Below, piece after piece: positions 29,530-39,785 of a stretch of DNA of 64,000 nt. The notes under the pieces are model-generated. The model had not been told where the DNA came from, searched no databases, and worked only from the letters and a program-made list of their open reading frames with translations. Numbering within the stretch: the stretch's first letter is position 1; each line of letters begins with the position of its first letter. Both the position numbers and the translations under genes were made by a program. The stretch lies in assembly GCA_001657385.1 (NCBI GenBank), contig LYSZ01000001.1, positions 620,001-684,000 of the forward strand. The letters run 5' to 3'. Source of the DNA: Parvularcula sp. BBD 1991-13 (lineage in GTDB: Bacteria; Pseudomonadota; Alphaproteobacteria; Caulobacterales; Parvularculaceae).

Positions 29530-31053
29530 TCAGACGTCGAATTTCACGCCCTGCGCCAGGGGCAGGTCGGCGGAATAATTCACCGTCTGGGTCTGGCGGC
29601 GCATATAGGCTTTCCAGGCGTCGGCGCCGCTTTCGCGCCCGCCGCCGGTTTCCTTCTCGCCGCCGAACGCCCCGCCGATCTCCGCGCCTGAGGGGCCGAT
29701 ATTGACATTGGCGATGCCGCAGTCCGACCCGCCCGCCGAGAGGAACCGTTCCGCCTCCTGAACGTCGCGGGTGAAGATGCACGAGGACAGCCCCTGGGCC
29801 GTGCTGTTCTGCATGGCGATGGCCTCGTCGAGCCGGCTGTAACGGAAAACATAGAGGATCGGCGCGAAGGTTTCCTCCATCACGATGCCCTCATGGGCCG
29901 GCATTTCCGCGATCGCCGGGCGCACGTAATAGCCCGCGTCGCCGACGCGCTCCCCGCCGGCGATCTTGCCGCCCTGGGACCGGGCGCGGTCGAGAGCGTA
30001 GTGCATCCGTTCATACGCGCCCTGATCGATCAGGGGGCCGACGAGAACCCCCTCCTCCAGCGGATTGCCGACGCTGAGCCCGGCATAGGCTTTCTTCAGC
30101 TTCGGGACCAGGTCCCGGTAAATCTTTTCGTGTACGAACAGCCTGCGCAGAGTGGTGCAGCGCTGGCCCGCAGTGCCCGCCGCCGAAAAGCACACCGCGC
30201 GCAAGGCCAGGTCAAGATCCGCCGACGGACAGATGACGCCGGCGTTGTTGCCGCCCAGTTCCAGAAGCGAACGGGCGAAGCGCGCGGCGACGCGCGGGCC
30301 GACCTCGCGGCCCATGCGCGTCGATCCGGTCGCGGAGACAAGGGCGACGCGCGCGTCGTCGACCAGGCGCTCGCCCGCCTCGCGCCCGCCGATCACCACC
30401 TGGCTCAGTCCCGCGGGCGCGTCGTCGCCGAAGCGCGCGGCGGTTTCGTCCGCCAGCGCCTGCACGGCGAGGGCGACGAGCGGGGTTTTCTCCGACGGTT
30501 TCCAGAGGCAGGAATTGCCGCAGACAAGCGCCAGCGCCGCGTTCCACGACCACACCGCGACGGGAAAGTTGAAGGCGGAAATGACGGCGACCGGACCGAG
30601 CGGGTGCCACATCTCGCGCATGTGGTGGCCGGGCCGCTCTGATGGCATGGTGAGGCCGTAAAGCTGGCGCGACAGGCCGACGGCGAAATCGCACACGTCG
30701 ATCATCTCCTGCACTTCGCCCAGCCCTTCGGACAGAATTTTGCCGCACTCGATGGAGACGAGGCGGCCGAGATCCTCCTTGCGCGCGCGCAGGGTCTCGC
30801 CGAGCATGCGCACGAACTCGCCCCGGCGCGGCGCCGGAACCAGCCGCCACCGGGCGAACGCGGCCTGCGCGGCGGCGATCTTGGCGGCGACGCCGTCTGC
30901 ATCGTCGGCGGCGAGGCGCGCGATCGGCGAGCCGTCGATCGGCGTTTCCACGACAAGGCCGTCCTTTAAAGCCGGCGACTGGGCGGTCGAAGAGCGCGCC
31001 GCCGCGGCGCAGTCCTGAAGGCCGAAGCGGCCAAGCAAATCGGAAATGTCCAT
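29530..31053 (-). CDS. amaB: ALDH7-type aldehyde dehydrogenase (aminoadipate-semialdehyde / piperidine-6-carboxylate dehydrogenase-like)
   Basis: ISAFNFPVAVWSWNAALALVCGNSCLWKPSEKTPL, LELGGNNAGVI, AGTAGQRCTTLRR, GGAFGGEKETGGGRESG. Confidence 0.9.
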   Translation of the reverse strand: MDISDLLGRFGLQDCAAAARSSTAQSPALKDGLVVETPIDGSPIARLAADDADGVAAKIAAAQAAFARWRLVPAPRRGEFVRMLGETLRARKEDLGRLVSIECGKILSEGLGEVQEMIDVCDFAVGLSRQLYGLTMPSERPGHHMREMWHPLGPVAVISAFNFPVAVWSWNAALALVCGNSCLWKPSEKTPLVALAVQALADETAARFGDDAPAGLSQVVIGGREAGERLVDDARVALVSATGSTRMGREVGPRVAARFARSLLELGGNNAGVICPSADLDLALRAVCFSAAGTAGQRCTTLRRLFVHEKIYRDLVPKLKKAYAGLSVGNPLEEGVLVGPLIDQGAYERMHYALDRARSQGGKIAGGERVGDAGYYVRPAIAEMPAHEGIVMEETFAPILYVFRYSRLDEAIAMQNSTAQGLSSCIFTRDVQEAERFLSAGGSDCGIANVNIGPSGAEIGGAFGGEKETGGGRESGADAWKAYMRRQTQTVNYSADLPLAQGVKFDV

Positions 31054-31280
31054 CGAACCCGCCTTACCTGCCGGTCTTGCCTGTCTGACATCCCGCCTTT
31101 ATAGCGCCGCGCCGGGCGACGGCAATGTCTCCCTGTCCGTCTGATCTGTTCCCGCCGATCTTGACGCACGCCGCCAGTCTCTCGCCGTCCGCATTAGGAC
31201 GCTGGCGGACGAATGCGCGCCGCCGGTTCCGGCAGAAAGAACGCGCCGTTCGGGAAAATCGCCGTCCAGGAAACGCGAAG

Positions 31281-31314
31281 ATAAAAAACGGCGTTTCACC
31301 CGGGTGAAACGCCG
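31281..31314 (-). terminator. Strong rho-independent terminator (perfect 26-bp palindrome plus T-tract on minus strand)
   Basis: cggcgtttcacccgggtgaaacgccg at 31289-31314; plus-strand ataaaaaa immediately left, i.e. TTTTTTAT downstream on minus. Confidence 0.85.
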
Positions 31315-31345
31315 CGCAGTCTGCAAGACCATGCTGGTCTTTAGA
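31283..31345 (-). ncRNA. Candidate orphan small RNA ending at the above terminator
   Basis: No minus-strand gene upstream; second hairpin aagaccagcatggtctt; TTGACG box at 31373-31378 (minus). Confidence 0.35.
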
Positions 31346-31511
31346 ACATGGTGATTGAAGACTCGGAGGGTCCGTCAACCGGGAAAATCCTTGCAAGACC
31401 CGTGCAAACCGCGCGCCCCGGCCGGGAAACCCCGGCGGACGGGCGGCGTTGCATCTCCTCCCGGCGCGGCGTAAACGCTTTGTCAACGCTATCAACCATC
31501 GATACTGGCCC

Positions 31512-32459
31512 ATGATGACAAGGCGTCGCGACCGCGTTCCCGAATTGAGCCTCAACGCCTATAGGCGCGGAGACGCCGGCGCGCGCGCCGATTTTCAGGC
31601 GGCGCTGTTCGACGGCTTACGCCGGTTCGGCTTCGTCATCCTGAAGGACCACGGCGTGAGCCGCGACCTCCTCGCCCGCGCCTATGAGCTGAGCCGGTCG
31701 TTCTTCGACCTGTCCGAGGCGGAAAAGCTGCGTTACGCCGCCGGGCCGGACGGCCAGCGCGGCTATACGCCCTTCGGCCGCGAACACGCCAAGGACAGCG
31801 CCCATCCCGATCTCAAGGAATTCTGGCATGTGGGCCGCGAGGTGGAGGCCGGCTCGCCGCTCGCCGACGTCTATCCGCCCAATCAGTGGCCGCAGCGTCC
31901 CGAAGGATTTCGGGAGACGTTCCTTTCGCTCTACGCCGCGCTGGAAGAGACCGGCCTGGTCATGCTGGACGCGCTGGCGCCGTCCCTCGGGGTCGACGCG
32001 GATTATTTCCGCGGCATGGCGACGGACGGCAACTCCATTCTGCGGCTGCTGCACTATCCGCCGATCCCCGGCGACGCCGACCCGAACTGCATCCGCGCGG
32101 CGGCGCATGAGGACATCAACCTGATCACCATCCTCGTGGCGGCGAACGGCGCCGGTCTGGAGCTGCTCGACCGCGACGGCGAGTGGCTGCCGGTGGAAAC
32201 CGACCCCGACAACCTGATCGTCGACGCCGGCGACATGCTCGCGCGCATCTGCAACGACGTCATTCCGGCGACGACCCACCGGGTCGTGAACCCGTCCGGG
32301 CCTAACGTTTCGCGCTACTCCATGCCGTTTTTCATGCATCCGCACCGGGATGCGCTGCTGTCCTGCCTCGAAAGCTGCAAGGGGGACGGCGCGAAGTATC
32401 CCGACATCACCGCCGGGGCCTTCCTTCAGCAGCGGCTCTCGGAAATCGGTCTTGCATGA
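31512..32459 (+). CDS. Isopenicillin N synthase-like 2OG-Fe(II) oxygenase
   Basis: GFVILKDHGVSRDLL; RAAAHEDINLITIL; THRVVNP; RYSMPFFMHP. Confidence 0.93.
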   Translation: MMTRRRDRVPELSLNAYRRGDAGARADFQAALFDGLRRFGFVILKDHGVSRDLLARAYELSRSFFDLSEAEKLRYAAGPDGQRGYTPFGREHAKDSAHPDLKEFWHVGREVEAGSPLADVYPPNQWPQRPEGFRETFLSLYAALEETGLVMLDALAPSLGVDADYFRGMATDGNSILRLLHYPPIPGDADPNCIRAAAHEDINLITILVAANGAGLELLDRDGEWLPVETDPDNLIVDAGDMLARICNDVIPATTHRVVNPSGPNVSRYSMPFFMHPHRDALLSCLESCKGDGAKYPDITAGAFLQQRLSEIGLA

Positions 32460-32490
32460 GGCTCTCGCGGCGCCGTACGGGGGGCGAGGC

Positions 32491-34110
32491 ATGACGCATA
32501 CTGACGAAATATGCGATGTCGTCATCATCGGCGCGGGTCATAACGGGCTCGTCTGCGCCGCCTATCTCGCCGCGGCGGGCCTGAAAACCCATGTGACGGA
32601 GCGGCGCGGGATCGTCGGCGGGGCGGCGGTGACGGAGGAATTTCACCCCGGCTTTCGCAATTCCACCGCCAGTTACACGGTCAGCCTTCTCCACCCCAGG
32701 GTGATCGCGGAGCTCGACCTCCACGCCCACGGGCTGAGGGTGATCGAACGCGACATCGCCAACTTTTATCCGCTTGGAAACGAACCGGGACGCTATCTGA
32801 AACTCGCTTTCGACCAGGAGCGCACGCAGGCCGAGATCGCGAAACTCTCGCGCAAAGACGCCGACGCCCTGCCCGCCTACGCCAGCGCGATCGAGCGCGC
32901 CGCTGACGTCCTGCGCGGGTTCGTTCTCGAAACCCCGCCCAATGTCGGCGGCGGCGCCCGCGACCTCTGGCGCGGGATCAGGACCGGGAACGCCCTGCGC
33001 CGTCTGCCCACGGACGAACGTCAGATACTCGCCGATCTGTTCACGAAATCCGCGGCGGAATTCCTGCGCCAGTGGTTCGAGCACCCCGCCGTCATCGGCG
33101 CGTTCGCCTTCGACGGCGTCGTCGGCGCCTACGCCTCTCCCGAGACGCCGGGCACGGCCTATGTGCTGCTGCACCACGCCTTCGGCGAGGTGAACGGGAA
33201 AAAGGGCCGCTGGGGGCACGCGGTCGGCGGCATGGGCGCCATCGCCGACGCCATGCGCCGCGCGGCGCAGCGCCGGGGCGCGACGATAGCGACCGACGCG
33301 CCGGTGCGCGAAGTGCTGATCGAGCGGGGCCGCGCCGCCGGCGTCGTCCTGGAGAGCGGCGAGACCATACGCGCCCGGCGCGTCGCGGCGAATGTCGGAC
33401 CGAAACTGCTCTTTACGCGGCTGGTCCCGCCGGGCGCCGCGCCGCCGGCGTTCGAGCGGCGCATGCAGGGCTTCGCCTGCGGTTCGGCGACCTTCCGCAT
33501 GAACGTCGCGCTTTCGCAACTGCCGGATTTCGCCTGCCTACCGGGCAGGACCGCCGCGGAGCATCACCGCTCCGGCGTCATCATCGGCCCGAGCCTCGAC
33601 TATCTCGACCGGGCTTACCTCGACGCAAGGCGCGAGGGCTGGTCGCGCGCGCCGGTGATCGAGATGCTGATCCCCTCGACCATGGACGAGACGCTGGCGC
33701 CGCAAGGGCGTCACGTGGCCAGCCTGTTCTGCCAGCATTTCGCGCCCGAATTGCCGGACGGGCGAAGCTGGGACGACGCGCGCGAGGAGGCCGCCGACTG
33801 CGTCATCGACACGGTCAATCGGTACGCGCCGAATTTCAGGGACAGCGTGATCGCGCGGCAGATCCACACGCCGCTCGATCTCGAACGCAAGTTCGGTCTT
33901 GTCGGCGGGGACATCTTCCACGGCCGGCTCTCGCTCGACCAGATGTTTTCAAGCCGTCCCGCGCTCGGCGCCGCCGATTACCGCATGCCGATCGAGGGAC
34001 TTTACCTGTGCGGATCGGGCGCGCATCCCGGCGGCGGCGTCACCGGCGCGCCCGGTTTCAACGCCGCGCGGGAAATCATCCGCGACTTTCGCAGGACCCG
34101 CCGTCCGTAG
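32491..34110 (+). CDS. FAD-dependent oxidoreductase, phytoene-desaturase/PYROXD2-like
   Basis: DVVIIGAGHNGLVCAAYLAAAGLKTHVTERRGIVGGAAVTEE; GLYLCGSGAHPGGGVTGAPGFNAAREI. Confidence 0.93.
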   Translation: MTHTDEICDVVIIGAGHNGLVCAAYLAAAGLKTHVTERRGIVGGAAVTEEFHPGFRNSTASYTVSLLHPRVIAELDLHAHGLRVIERDIANFYPLGNEPGRYLKLAFDQERTQAEIAKLSRKDADALPAYASAIERAADVLRGFVLETPPNVGGGARDLWRGIRTGNALRRLPTDERQILADLFTKSAAEFLRQWFEHPAVIGAFAFDGVVGAYASPETPGTAYVLLHHAFGEVNGKKGRWGHAVGGMGAIADAMRRAAQRRGATIATDAPVREVLIERGRAAGVVLESGETIRARRVAANVGPKLLFTRLVPPGAAPPAFERRMQGFACGSATFRMNVALSQLPDFACLPGRTAAEHHRSGVIIGPSLDYLDRAYLDARREGWSRAPVIEMLIPSTMDETLAPQGRHVASLFCQHFAPELPDGRSWDDAREEAADCVIDTVNRYAPNFRDSVIARQIHTPLDLERKFGLVGGDIFHGRLSLDQMFSSRPALGAADYRMPIEGLYLCGSGAHPGGGVTGAPGFNAAREIIRDFRRTRRP

Positions 34111-34132
34111 ACGTCGCCGGCCCGGACCGGTC

Positions 34133-36679
34133 CTACCGGGGAACGGGACCGCAGTGCCAGCAGGTTTCCATGAAGCCGCCGCCGATCGGCGAGCCTTGCG
34201 GAATTTCAGGCGCCGGCGCGGCGGCGGCCGAGGCCATGGCCGGTCGCTCGAGATGCGCCTCGATCCGCGCGCGCAGCCAGCGCGCATGGTGGCGGCTGTC
34301 GGCGGGAGAAGCGTTGAAAAACGACGGTTGCAGACGATCGGCGATGGTGCGCAGTTGCGCTTCCGCGGCGGCCCGCACCGCCGTTGCGGCGCCGGCGTCC
34401 AGCGACAGATCGATCAGTTCGGAAACGAACCGCCCCTGGACGGCGTGGACGATCGCGGTCTCCTCCGGGCGCGCGGGCGCTTCGAAGACGATCCGGTCGA
34501 TCGCGCTCAGGGTTTCCGCGAAGCCGAGCGCGGCCGAGTCGCGGCGCCGCGCTTCGACGAGGCGGGCCGCCCGCGCGGGATGCAGGAGCGCGCGGAGCGT
34601 GATCGCGGCCGCGCTTTGCGCCGCCGCGACGAGGTCGAATTGCGGATCGGCGTCCCCGTCAAAAAGATCGACGCCCGCCGCATGCACGCCGCCGCCGCCG
34701 GGGGCGGGCGTCAGTTGATCGAGCAGCGCCGCCGGCAGGGTCAGCGCCGCCGGGTCGAGGGTTTCGAGGAGCGCGGCCAGCGCCTGACGCTGCCTCAGAT
34801 CGCTCACCGCCGCCGCGTCCGGCAACGCGTCGCCCTTGGCCTTGTAGGAGAAGCCGTAGCCGCCGACCAGTTTCGCCGCTGCGTCCACCTGGTAGCGGTG
34901 ATAGAGATAGATCGGCACGATCACCTGACGCATGGCCGCCATGGGCCGCCCGTCCGCGATCACGCCGGGTCCGAAGTTCTCAAGCGCGACCTTGCGCACG
35001 GCCATCGCCTCGCGCAGGGCGGCGACCGGGTCGTCGCCATTGTCCCAGACGCTGGCGTGCGGGTGGCCCGTACCGACGCTGCGCCCGTCGCTGTCGCCCA
35101 CATAATGCAGGCCCGCGCCGTAGCCGTCGGCGAGGATGCGCTCCAGCTCGCCCGCCTCGTCGGCGTCCCCGGCGAACTGCGCGTAGAGCCAGGCCGCCGC
35201 GACCTTGTCCCAGGCGCCGACGCCGACGTCGTAAGCCTGCGAGAAATCGAGCGCGCCGTCCTCGCCGACGCGAATGTGCGGGGCCGGATAATCCATCACC
35301 GAGGCGCGGTCATTGGCGGAGGCGGCGAAGTTGTGGGCGAAGCCGAGGGCGTGACCGACCTCATGGGCGGAAAGCTGGCGGATGCGGGCGAGCGCGATCT
35401 CCACCGGATCGTTCCCGGCGCCGGAGCCCGTCGCCCCGGCCCCGGCGAGACCCTCGAAGATCATTCGGTCCTGGCGCACGCGCTGGCTGCCGAGAATGAC
35501 GCTGCCCTTGATCATTTCGCCCGTGCGCGGATCGGACACGCCGCCGCCATAGGACCAGCCCCGGGTCTGACGGTGCGTCCACTGAATGATGTTGTAGCGA
35601 ATGTCCCTTGGATGGGCGTCCTCCGGCAGCGGTTCGACGCGGTAGGCGTTGGTGAAGCCCGCCGCCTCGAACGCCTCCGCCCACCAGGCCGCGCCTTCGA
35701 TCAGCGCGCTGCGCACCGGTTCCGGCGCGCCGGCGTCGACGTAAAAGACGATCGGCCGGACCGCGTCGCTCACCGCCGCATCGCGGTCGACCTTGTCGAG
35801 GCGAAACCTGCGGGCGTAGCCGCGCTTGACCGGATCGGCGAGCGCGGCGCCGAAATCGTAGAACGGGATTTCTATCGCGCCGCTGCGCGGATCGAAGGGG
35901 CGCGGCTCGTACCCCGCTTCCGGCAGGCGAACAAGGGAATGGTGCTGCACCAGCGTCACCGCGCGCGGGTCGGCGGCGGTCGCCTCGACCTCGCCCTTGG
36001 GCTCGTCGCCGACAAGGGTGAGGAAGGCGTCGAACTCCACATTGTCGGGGAACGCCAGCACCGCGCCGGCGTCCGGGAAGCTGCGGTCCTCTGCGATCGT
36101 GAAAGCGCCCCCTTGCGGATGGTTGCGCAGGGCGCCGCGCACGTCCAGCGCGTCGCGGGTGAGAAAGTCGGAGAGGTCGACCAGCAGCTCGCCCTCCCCG
36201 CTCTCGGCGATGATCTCGCCCGACCAGATGAACGACCGCGCGAAAGACTCCCGTACGGCGCGCGCTTCCAGGGGATTGTCCGTGCTCGCCCGATAGGTCC
36301 AGTTCTCTTTTTCCGCGACCAGCCTCGCGCCGATGCGGCGGAAAGCGATCAGGGACCCGCTGTCGAACCGGCCGCGGTCGAGCCCCACCGGGTTGGAGCC
36401 GAGCCCGGCGGTGAGCCCCGCCGCGTAAATGGCGCGAAGCGACAGCCCGTCCTCGCCGGCGGGCGGAAACGCGGCGAGGACCCGCCCCTCCTCCATGTCG
36501 ACATAAACGGGAACGAAGCCGTCGCGGCGTTCCAGCCCGTCCACGCTCTGCGCCCAGCCGCCGGGCGCCCCCCGAGCCGTCTCCGCCTGAACCGTCTCGG
36601 GCGCGGCGCGCCCGCCGTTTCCGCCGCCGCAGCCCAGAAGCGCCAGCCCCGCCATCGCCGTCAGCACCGCCCGCATCAT
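34133..36679 (-). CDS. Zinc-dependent metalloprotease lipoprotein (DUF5117/DUF4953 type)
   Basis: LSAHEVGHALGFAHNFAASANDRASVMDYPAP zinc site (HExxHxxGxxH); lipobox LLGCGGG. Confidence 0.93.
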   Translation of the reverse strand: MMRAVLTAMAGLALLGCGGGNGGRAAPETVQAETARGAPGGWAQSVDGLERRDGFVPVYVDMEEGRVLAAFPPAGEDGLSLRAIYAAGLTAGLGSNPVGLDRGRFDSGSLIAFRRIGARLVAEKENWTYRASTDNPLEARAVRESFARSFIWSGEIIAESGEGELLVDLSDFLTRDALDVRGALRNHPQGGAFTIAEDRSFPDAGAVLAFPDNVEFDAFLTLVGDEPKGEVEATAADPRAVTLVQHHSLVRLPEAGYEPRPFDPRSGAIEIPFYDFGAALADPVKRGYARRFRLDKVDRDAAVSDAVRPIVFYVDAGAPEPVRSALIEGAAWWAEAFEAAGFTNAYRVEPLPEDAHPRDIRYNIIQWTHRQTRGWSYGGGVSDPRTGEMIKGSVILGSQRVRQDRMIFEGLAGAGATGSGAGNDPVEIALARIRQLSAHEVGHALGFAHNFAASANDRASVMDYPAPHIRVGEDGALDFSQAYDVGVGAWDKVAAAWLYAQFAGDADEAGELERILADGYGAGLHYVGDSDGRSVGTGHPHASVWDNGDDPVAALREAMAVRKVALENFGPGVIADGRPMAAMRQVIVPIYLYHRYQVDAAAKLVGGYGFSYKAKGDALPDAAAVSDLRQRQALAALLETLDPAALTLPAALLDQLTPAPGGGGVHAAGVDLFDGDADPQFDLVAAAQSAAAITLRALLHPARAARLVEARRRDSAALGFAETLSAIDRIVFEAPARPEETAIVHAVQGRFVSELIDLSLDAGAATAVRAAAEAQLRTIADRLQPSFFNASPADSRHHARWLRARIEAHLERPAMASAAAAPAPEIPQGSPIGGGFMETCWHCGPVPR

Positions 36680-36934
36680 ATCGCCCCGCCTGTTTTCCAA
36701 TTTGACGCAAAGCCCGGAGCATAGACGGATTTTTCCCTCAAGATCAAAGCCCCGGCGCCGCCCGCCGCCGGCTGACATCGCCGCCGGGAGCGCCGTGCGG
36801 GCATCGCCGCCGGTAGCGACGCCCTGAGAGGCCAGGCTTGAGGCCAGGCTGTATGCGGCCGTTGCGCCGCCTCATGGCCCGCGTATAGTGCTGCGCAATC
36901 AACAGGGCAGCGCAACAAGGGACGGTCCGCGTTC

Positions 36935-37780
36935 ATGCAGTTCACCGGCACCAAGGACTATATCGCCACGGAAGACCTGAAAGTCGCGGTCAACGCCGCC
37001 GTCACGCTGGAGCGCCCGCTCCTGGTGAAGGGCGAGCCCGGCACCGGCAAGACCGTGCTCGCGATCGAGGTCGCCAAATCGCTCGGCGCGCCGCTCCTGG
37101 AATGGCATGTGAAGTCCACCACGAAGGCGCAGCAGGGGCTTTACGAGTACGACGCCGTCGCCCGCCTGCGCGACGGCCAGCTCGGCGAGGAGCGCGCCCG
37201 CGACGTCGCCAATTACATCAAGCGCGGCAAGCTCTGGGAGGCGTTCGTCGCCGATGCGCGCCCGGTGCTGCTGATCGACGAGATCGACAAGGCCGATATC
37301 GAGTTTCCCAACGACCTTCTTCAGGAACTCGACCGCATGGAATTCTTCGTCTACGAAACCAACGAGACGGTGACGGCGCGCCAGCGGCCGATCGTGATCA
37401 TCACCTCGAATAACGAGAAGGAATTGCCCGACGCCTTCCTGCGCCGCTGTTTTTTCCATTACATCAAGTTCCCCGACGCCGCGACGATGGAAGACATCGT
37501 CGAGGTGCACTTCCCCGGCATCAAGAAGCGCCTTGTCAGCGAGGCGCTGAAGGTCTTTTACGAAATCCGCGACGTGCCCGGCCTGAAGAAAAAACCGTCC
37601 ACGTCGGAATTGCTCGACTGGCTGAAGCTTCTCCTTGCCGAGGACGTTCCGGAGGACGTCCTGCGCGAGCGCGACCCGCGCAAGGCGATCCCGCCGCTGC
37701 ACGGCGCGCTCCTCAAGAACGAACAGGACGTGCACATGTTCGAACGCCTCGCCTTCCTCGCCCGGCGCGACCAGGGCTGA
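36935..37780 (+). CDS. MoxR-type AAA ATPase
   Basis: GEPGTGKTVLAIEVA Walker A; VLLIDEIDKAD Walker B; ITSNNEKELPDAFLRRCFFHYI. Confidence 0.94.
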   Translation: MQFTGTKDYIATEDLKVAVNAAVTLERPLLVKGEPGTGKTVLAIEVAKSLGAPLLEWHVKSTTKAQQGLYEYDAVARLRDGQLGEERARDVANYIKRGKLWEAFVADARPVLLIDEIDKADIEFPNDLLQELDRMEFFVYETNETVTARQRPIVIITSNNEKELPDAFLRRCFFHYIKFPDAATMEDIVEVHFPGIKKRLVSEALKVFYEIRDVPGLKKKPSTSELLDWLKLLLAEDVPEDVLRERDPRKAIPPLHGALLKNEQDVHMFERLAFLARRDQG

Positions 37781-37800
37781 CGGCCCCCGGCCTTTCCGGC

Positions 37801-38718
37801 ATGCGCGCGCACCGCATCAGCGCCAACGGCCTCACCCACCATGTTCGCGACAGCGGGCCCGGCAGCGATCCCGAAAGCCGCCGCGACGGCGCGCCGGCGG
37901 CGATCCTGCTGCACGGCTTTCCGGACACCTCGGCCGTTTGGAACCGCGTGACGCCGTTGCTGACCCGGGCCGGGTTCCGCGTCATCGCGCCCGACCTGCG
38001 CGGGTTCGGCGAGACCAACATGGCGCCGTCGGTTCGCGACTACGACATCCGCACCGGCGCCGCGCCCGACATCCTCGCCATCCTCGATGCGCTCGCCCTG
38101 CCGCGCGTTCATATCGTCGGCCATGATTTCGGCGCGCCGGTCGCCTGGTTTCTCGCCGCGCAGCGCCCGGACCGGTTCGCCTCTCTCGCCGCCCTTTCCG
38201 TCGGTCATATGCGCGCCTTCATGGAGGCCGGGATGGAGCAGAAACGGCGCAGTTTCTATATCCTCCTGCACCAGCTCCGCGGGCTGTGCGAGGCGGCTTA
38301 CCGCGCCGGCGACTGGGCCCTCATGCGCCGCCATTGGTCAGCACACGCCGATATCGACGGCGCCATCCGCCTTCTGGCGCGCCCGGGACGGCTGACCGCC
38401 GGCCTCAACTGGTACCGCGCCAATGCGGGGCTTGGCCGGATGCTGTTTCCGCCGAAGCCGGGCGTACTCGGCGAAGAAACCGTCCGCATACCGACTCTTG
38501 GCGTATGGAGCGCCGGCGAGCGCTATCTGACGGAAGCGCAGATGACCGCGTCGGCCGCCCATGTCGACGCGCCCTGGCGCTATGTGCGCATCGAGGAAGC
38601 GAGCCACTGGATCCCCTGCGACGCGCCCGGCCGTCTCGCCGATCTCCTGGTCGAGCACTGGCGGCGCGCCGAGGACCGGAACGGGGCTTTCAAAGCGCCG
38701 GCAAAGCTCCTAAGCTGA
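37801..38718 (+). CDS. Alpha/beta hydrolase (epoxide-hydrolase-like)
   Basis: LLHGFPDTSAVWNRVTPLL, APDLRGFGETN, VHIVGHDFGAPVAWFLAA. Confidence 0.92.
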   Translation: MRAHRISANGLTHHVRDSGPGSDPESRRDGAPAAILLHGFPDTSAVWNRVTPLLTRAGFRVIAPDLRGFGETNMAPSVRDYDIRTGAAPDILAILDALALPRVHIVGHDFGAPVAWFLAAQRPDRFASLAALSVGHMRAFMEAGMEQKRRSFYILLHQLRGLCEAAYRAGDWALMRRHWSAHADIDGAIRLLARPGRLTAGLNWYRANAGLGRMLFPPKPGVLGEETVRIPTLGVWSAGERYLTEAQMTASAAHVDAPWRYVRIEEASHWIPCDAPGRLADLLVEHWRRAEDRNGAFKAPAKLLS

Positions 38719-38746
38719 CGCCGGCTGTCTTTTGCGTTTAAGGGGT

Positions 38747-39733
38747 ATGGATGCAATGGAAGGGTTCTGGGGGGCGTTGCCCATCCTCTTGATCGTCCTG
38801 TTTTTTCTGGTGCGGGGCGCGGCGAACCGCCAGCGCCACGCCGATCTGGTGGCGAAATTCTCGAAGATCCAGAAGCGGCGCAAGAGCCGGATCATCGCGA
38901 TCGTGCACCGGCAGGAGCCGATGGGCCTGCTCGGCCTGCCGGTCCTGCGGTATATCGACCTTAACGACGCGGAGGACGTTCTGGAGGCGATCCGCAAGAC
39001 GCCGCCCAACAAGCCTCTGGAGTTCATCCTGCATACGCCGGGCGGTCTTGTCCTGCCGGCGGTGCAGATCGCCCGCGCCATCAAGGCCCATCCGGGCCGG
39101 AAAACCGTCTTTGTACCCCATTACGCCATGTCCGGCGGCACGCTGATCGCGCTGGCGGCCGATGAGATCGTCCTCAGCCGGCATGCGGTGCTCGGCCCCA
39201 TCGATCCGCAGATCGGCGGCCTGCCCGCCGCGTCGGTCCTGCGCGTGGCGAAAGAAAAACCCATTCAGAATACGGACGATTATACCCTGGTGCTGGCCGA
39301 TGTGGGCGCGATGGCGATCGACCAGTTGCAGAAGATCGCGCGCGAGCTGCTGACCGGCACGGTGTCGGACAACGCCGCCGTCGCCGTCGCCGAACAGCTT
39401 TCCTCCGGGCGCTGGACCCATGACTATCCCATCGCGCATGACGAAGCGCTGGAACTGGGCCTGAACGTGTCCAACGACATGCCCAAGGACATTATGGAAT
39501 TGATGGCGCTTTTCCCCGACACGGTGCGCCGCGCGTCGGGGGTGAAATATGTCGAGGACGAGCCGCAGGCGGCGGAAGCCGACAACCCGCACCGGATCTC
39601 GCTCACCGGCTACCAGCCGCAACCCGGCGCGCGCCGGTTCAGCTATGGCCCATGGAAACCGGAGGATCTGCGCGCCAGCCACAAGGCCAATCCGATCGGG
39701 CGGCGCGGCGGCCGCGAGCGCCCCCGGCGCTGA
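38747..39733 (+). CDS. SDH-family ClpP-fold membrane serine protease-like protein
   Basis: N-terminal TM; FILHTPGGLVLPAVQIARAI; VPHYAMSGGTLIALAADEIVLSRHAVLGPIDPQIG. Confidence 0.9.
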   Translation: MDAMEGFWGALPILLIVLFFLVRGAANRQRHADLVAKFSKIQKRRKSRIIAIVHRQEPMGLLGLPVLRYIDLNDAEDVLEAIRKTPPNKPLEFILHTPGGLVLPAVQIARAIKAHPGRKTVFVPHYAMSGGTLIALAADEIVLSRHAVLGPIDPQIGGLPAASVLRVAKEKPIQNTDDYTLVLADVGAMAIDQLQKIARELLTGTVSDNAAVAVAEQLSSGRWTHDYPIAHDEALELGLNVSNDMPKDIMELMALFPDTVRRASGVKYVEDEPQAAEADNPHRISLTGYQPQPGARRFSYGPWKPEDLRASHKANPIGRRGGRERPRR

Positions 39734-39785
39734 ACATTCGACACGATTGTTCGCAACGCAAATCTCCAGTGCGGAACCGTCGGGG

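Noticed and set aside
29530-31053. ALDH7 plus aminotransferase as a novel lysine pathway
   Set aside because: Both are well-known families and the substrate cannot be determined from sequence alone.
34133-36724. Long plus-strand ORF 33899..36724 overlapping the metalloprotease
   Set aside because: Antisense to a protein with an intact HExxHxxGxxH site and lipobox; the plus frame has no motifs.
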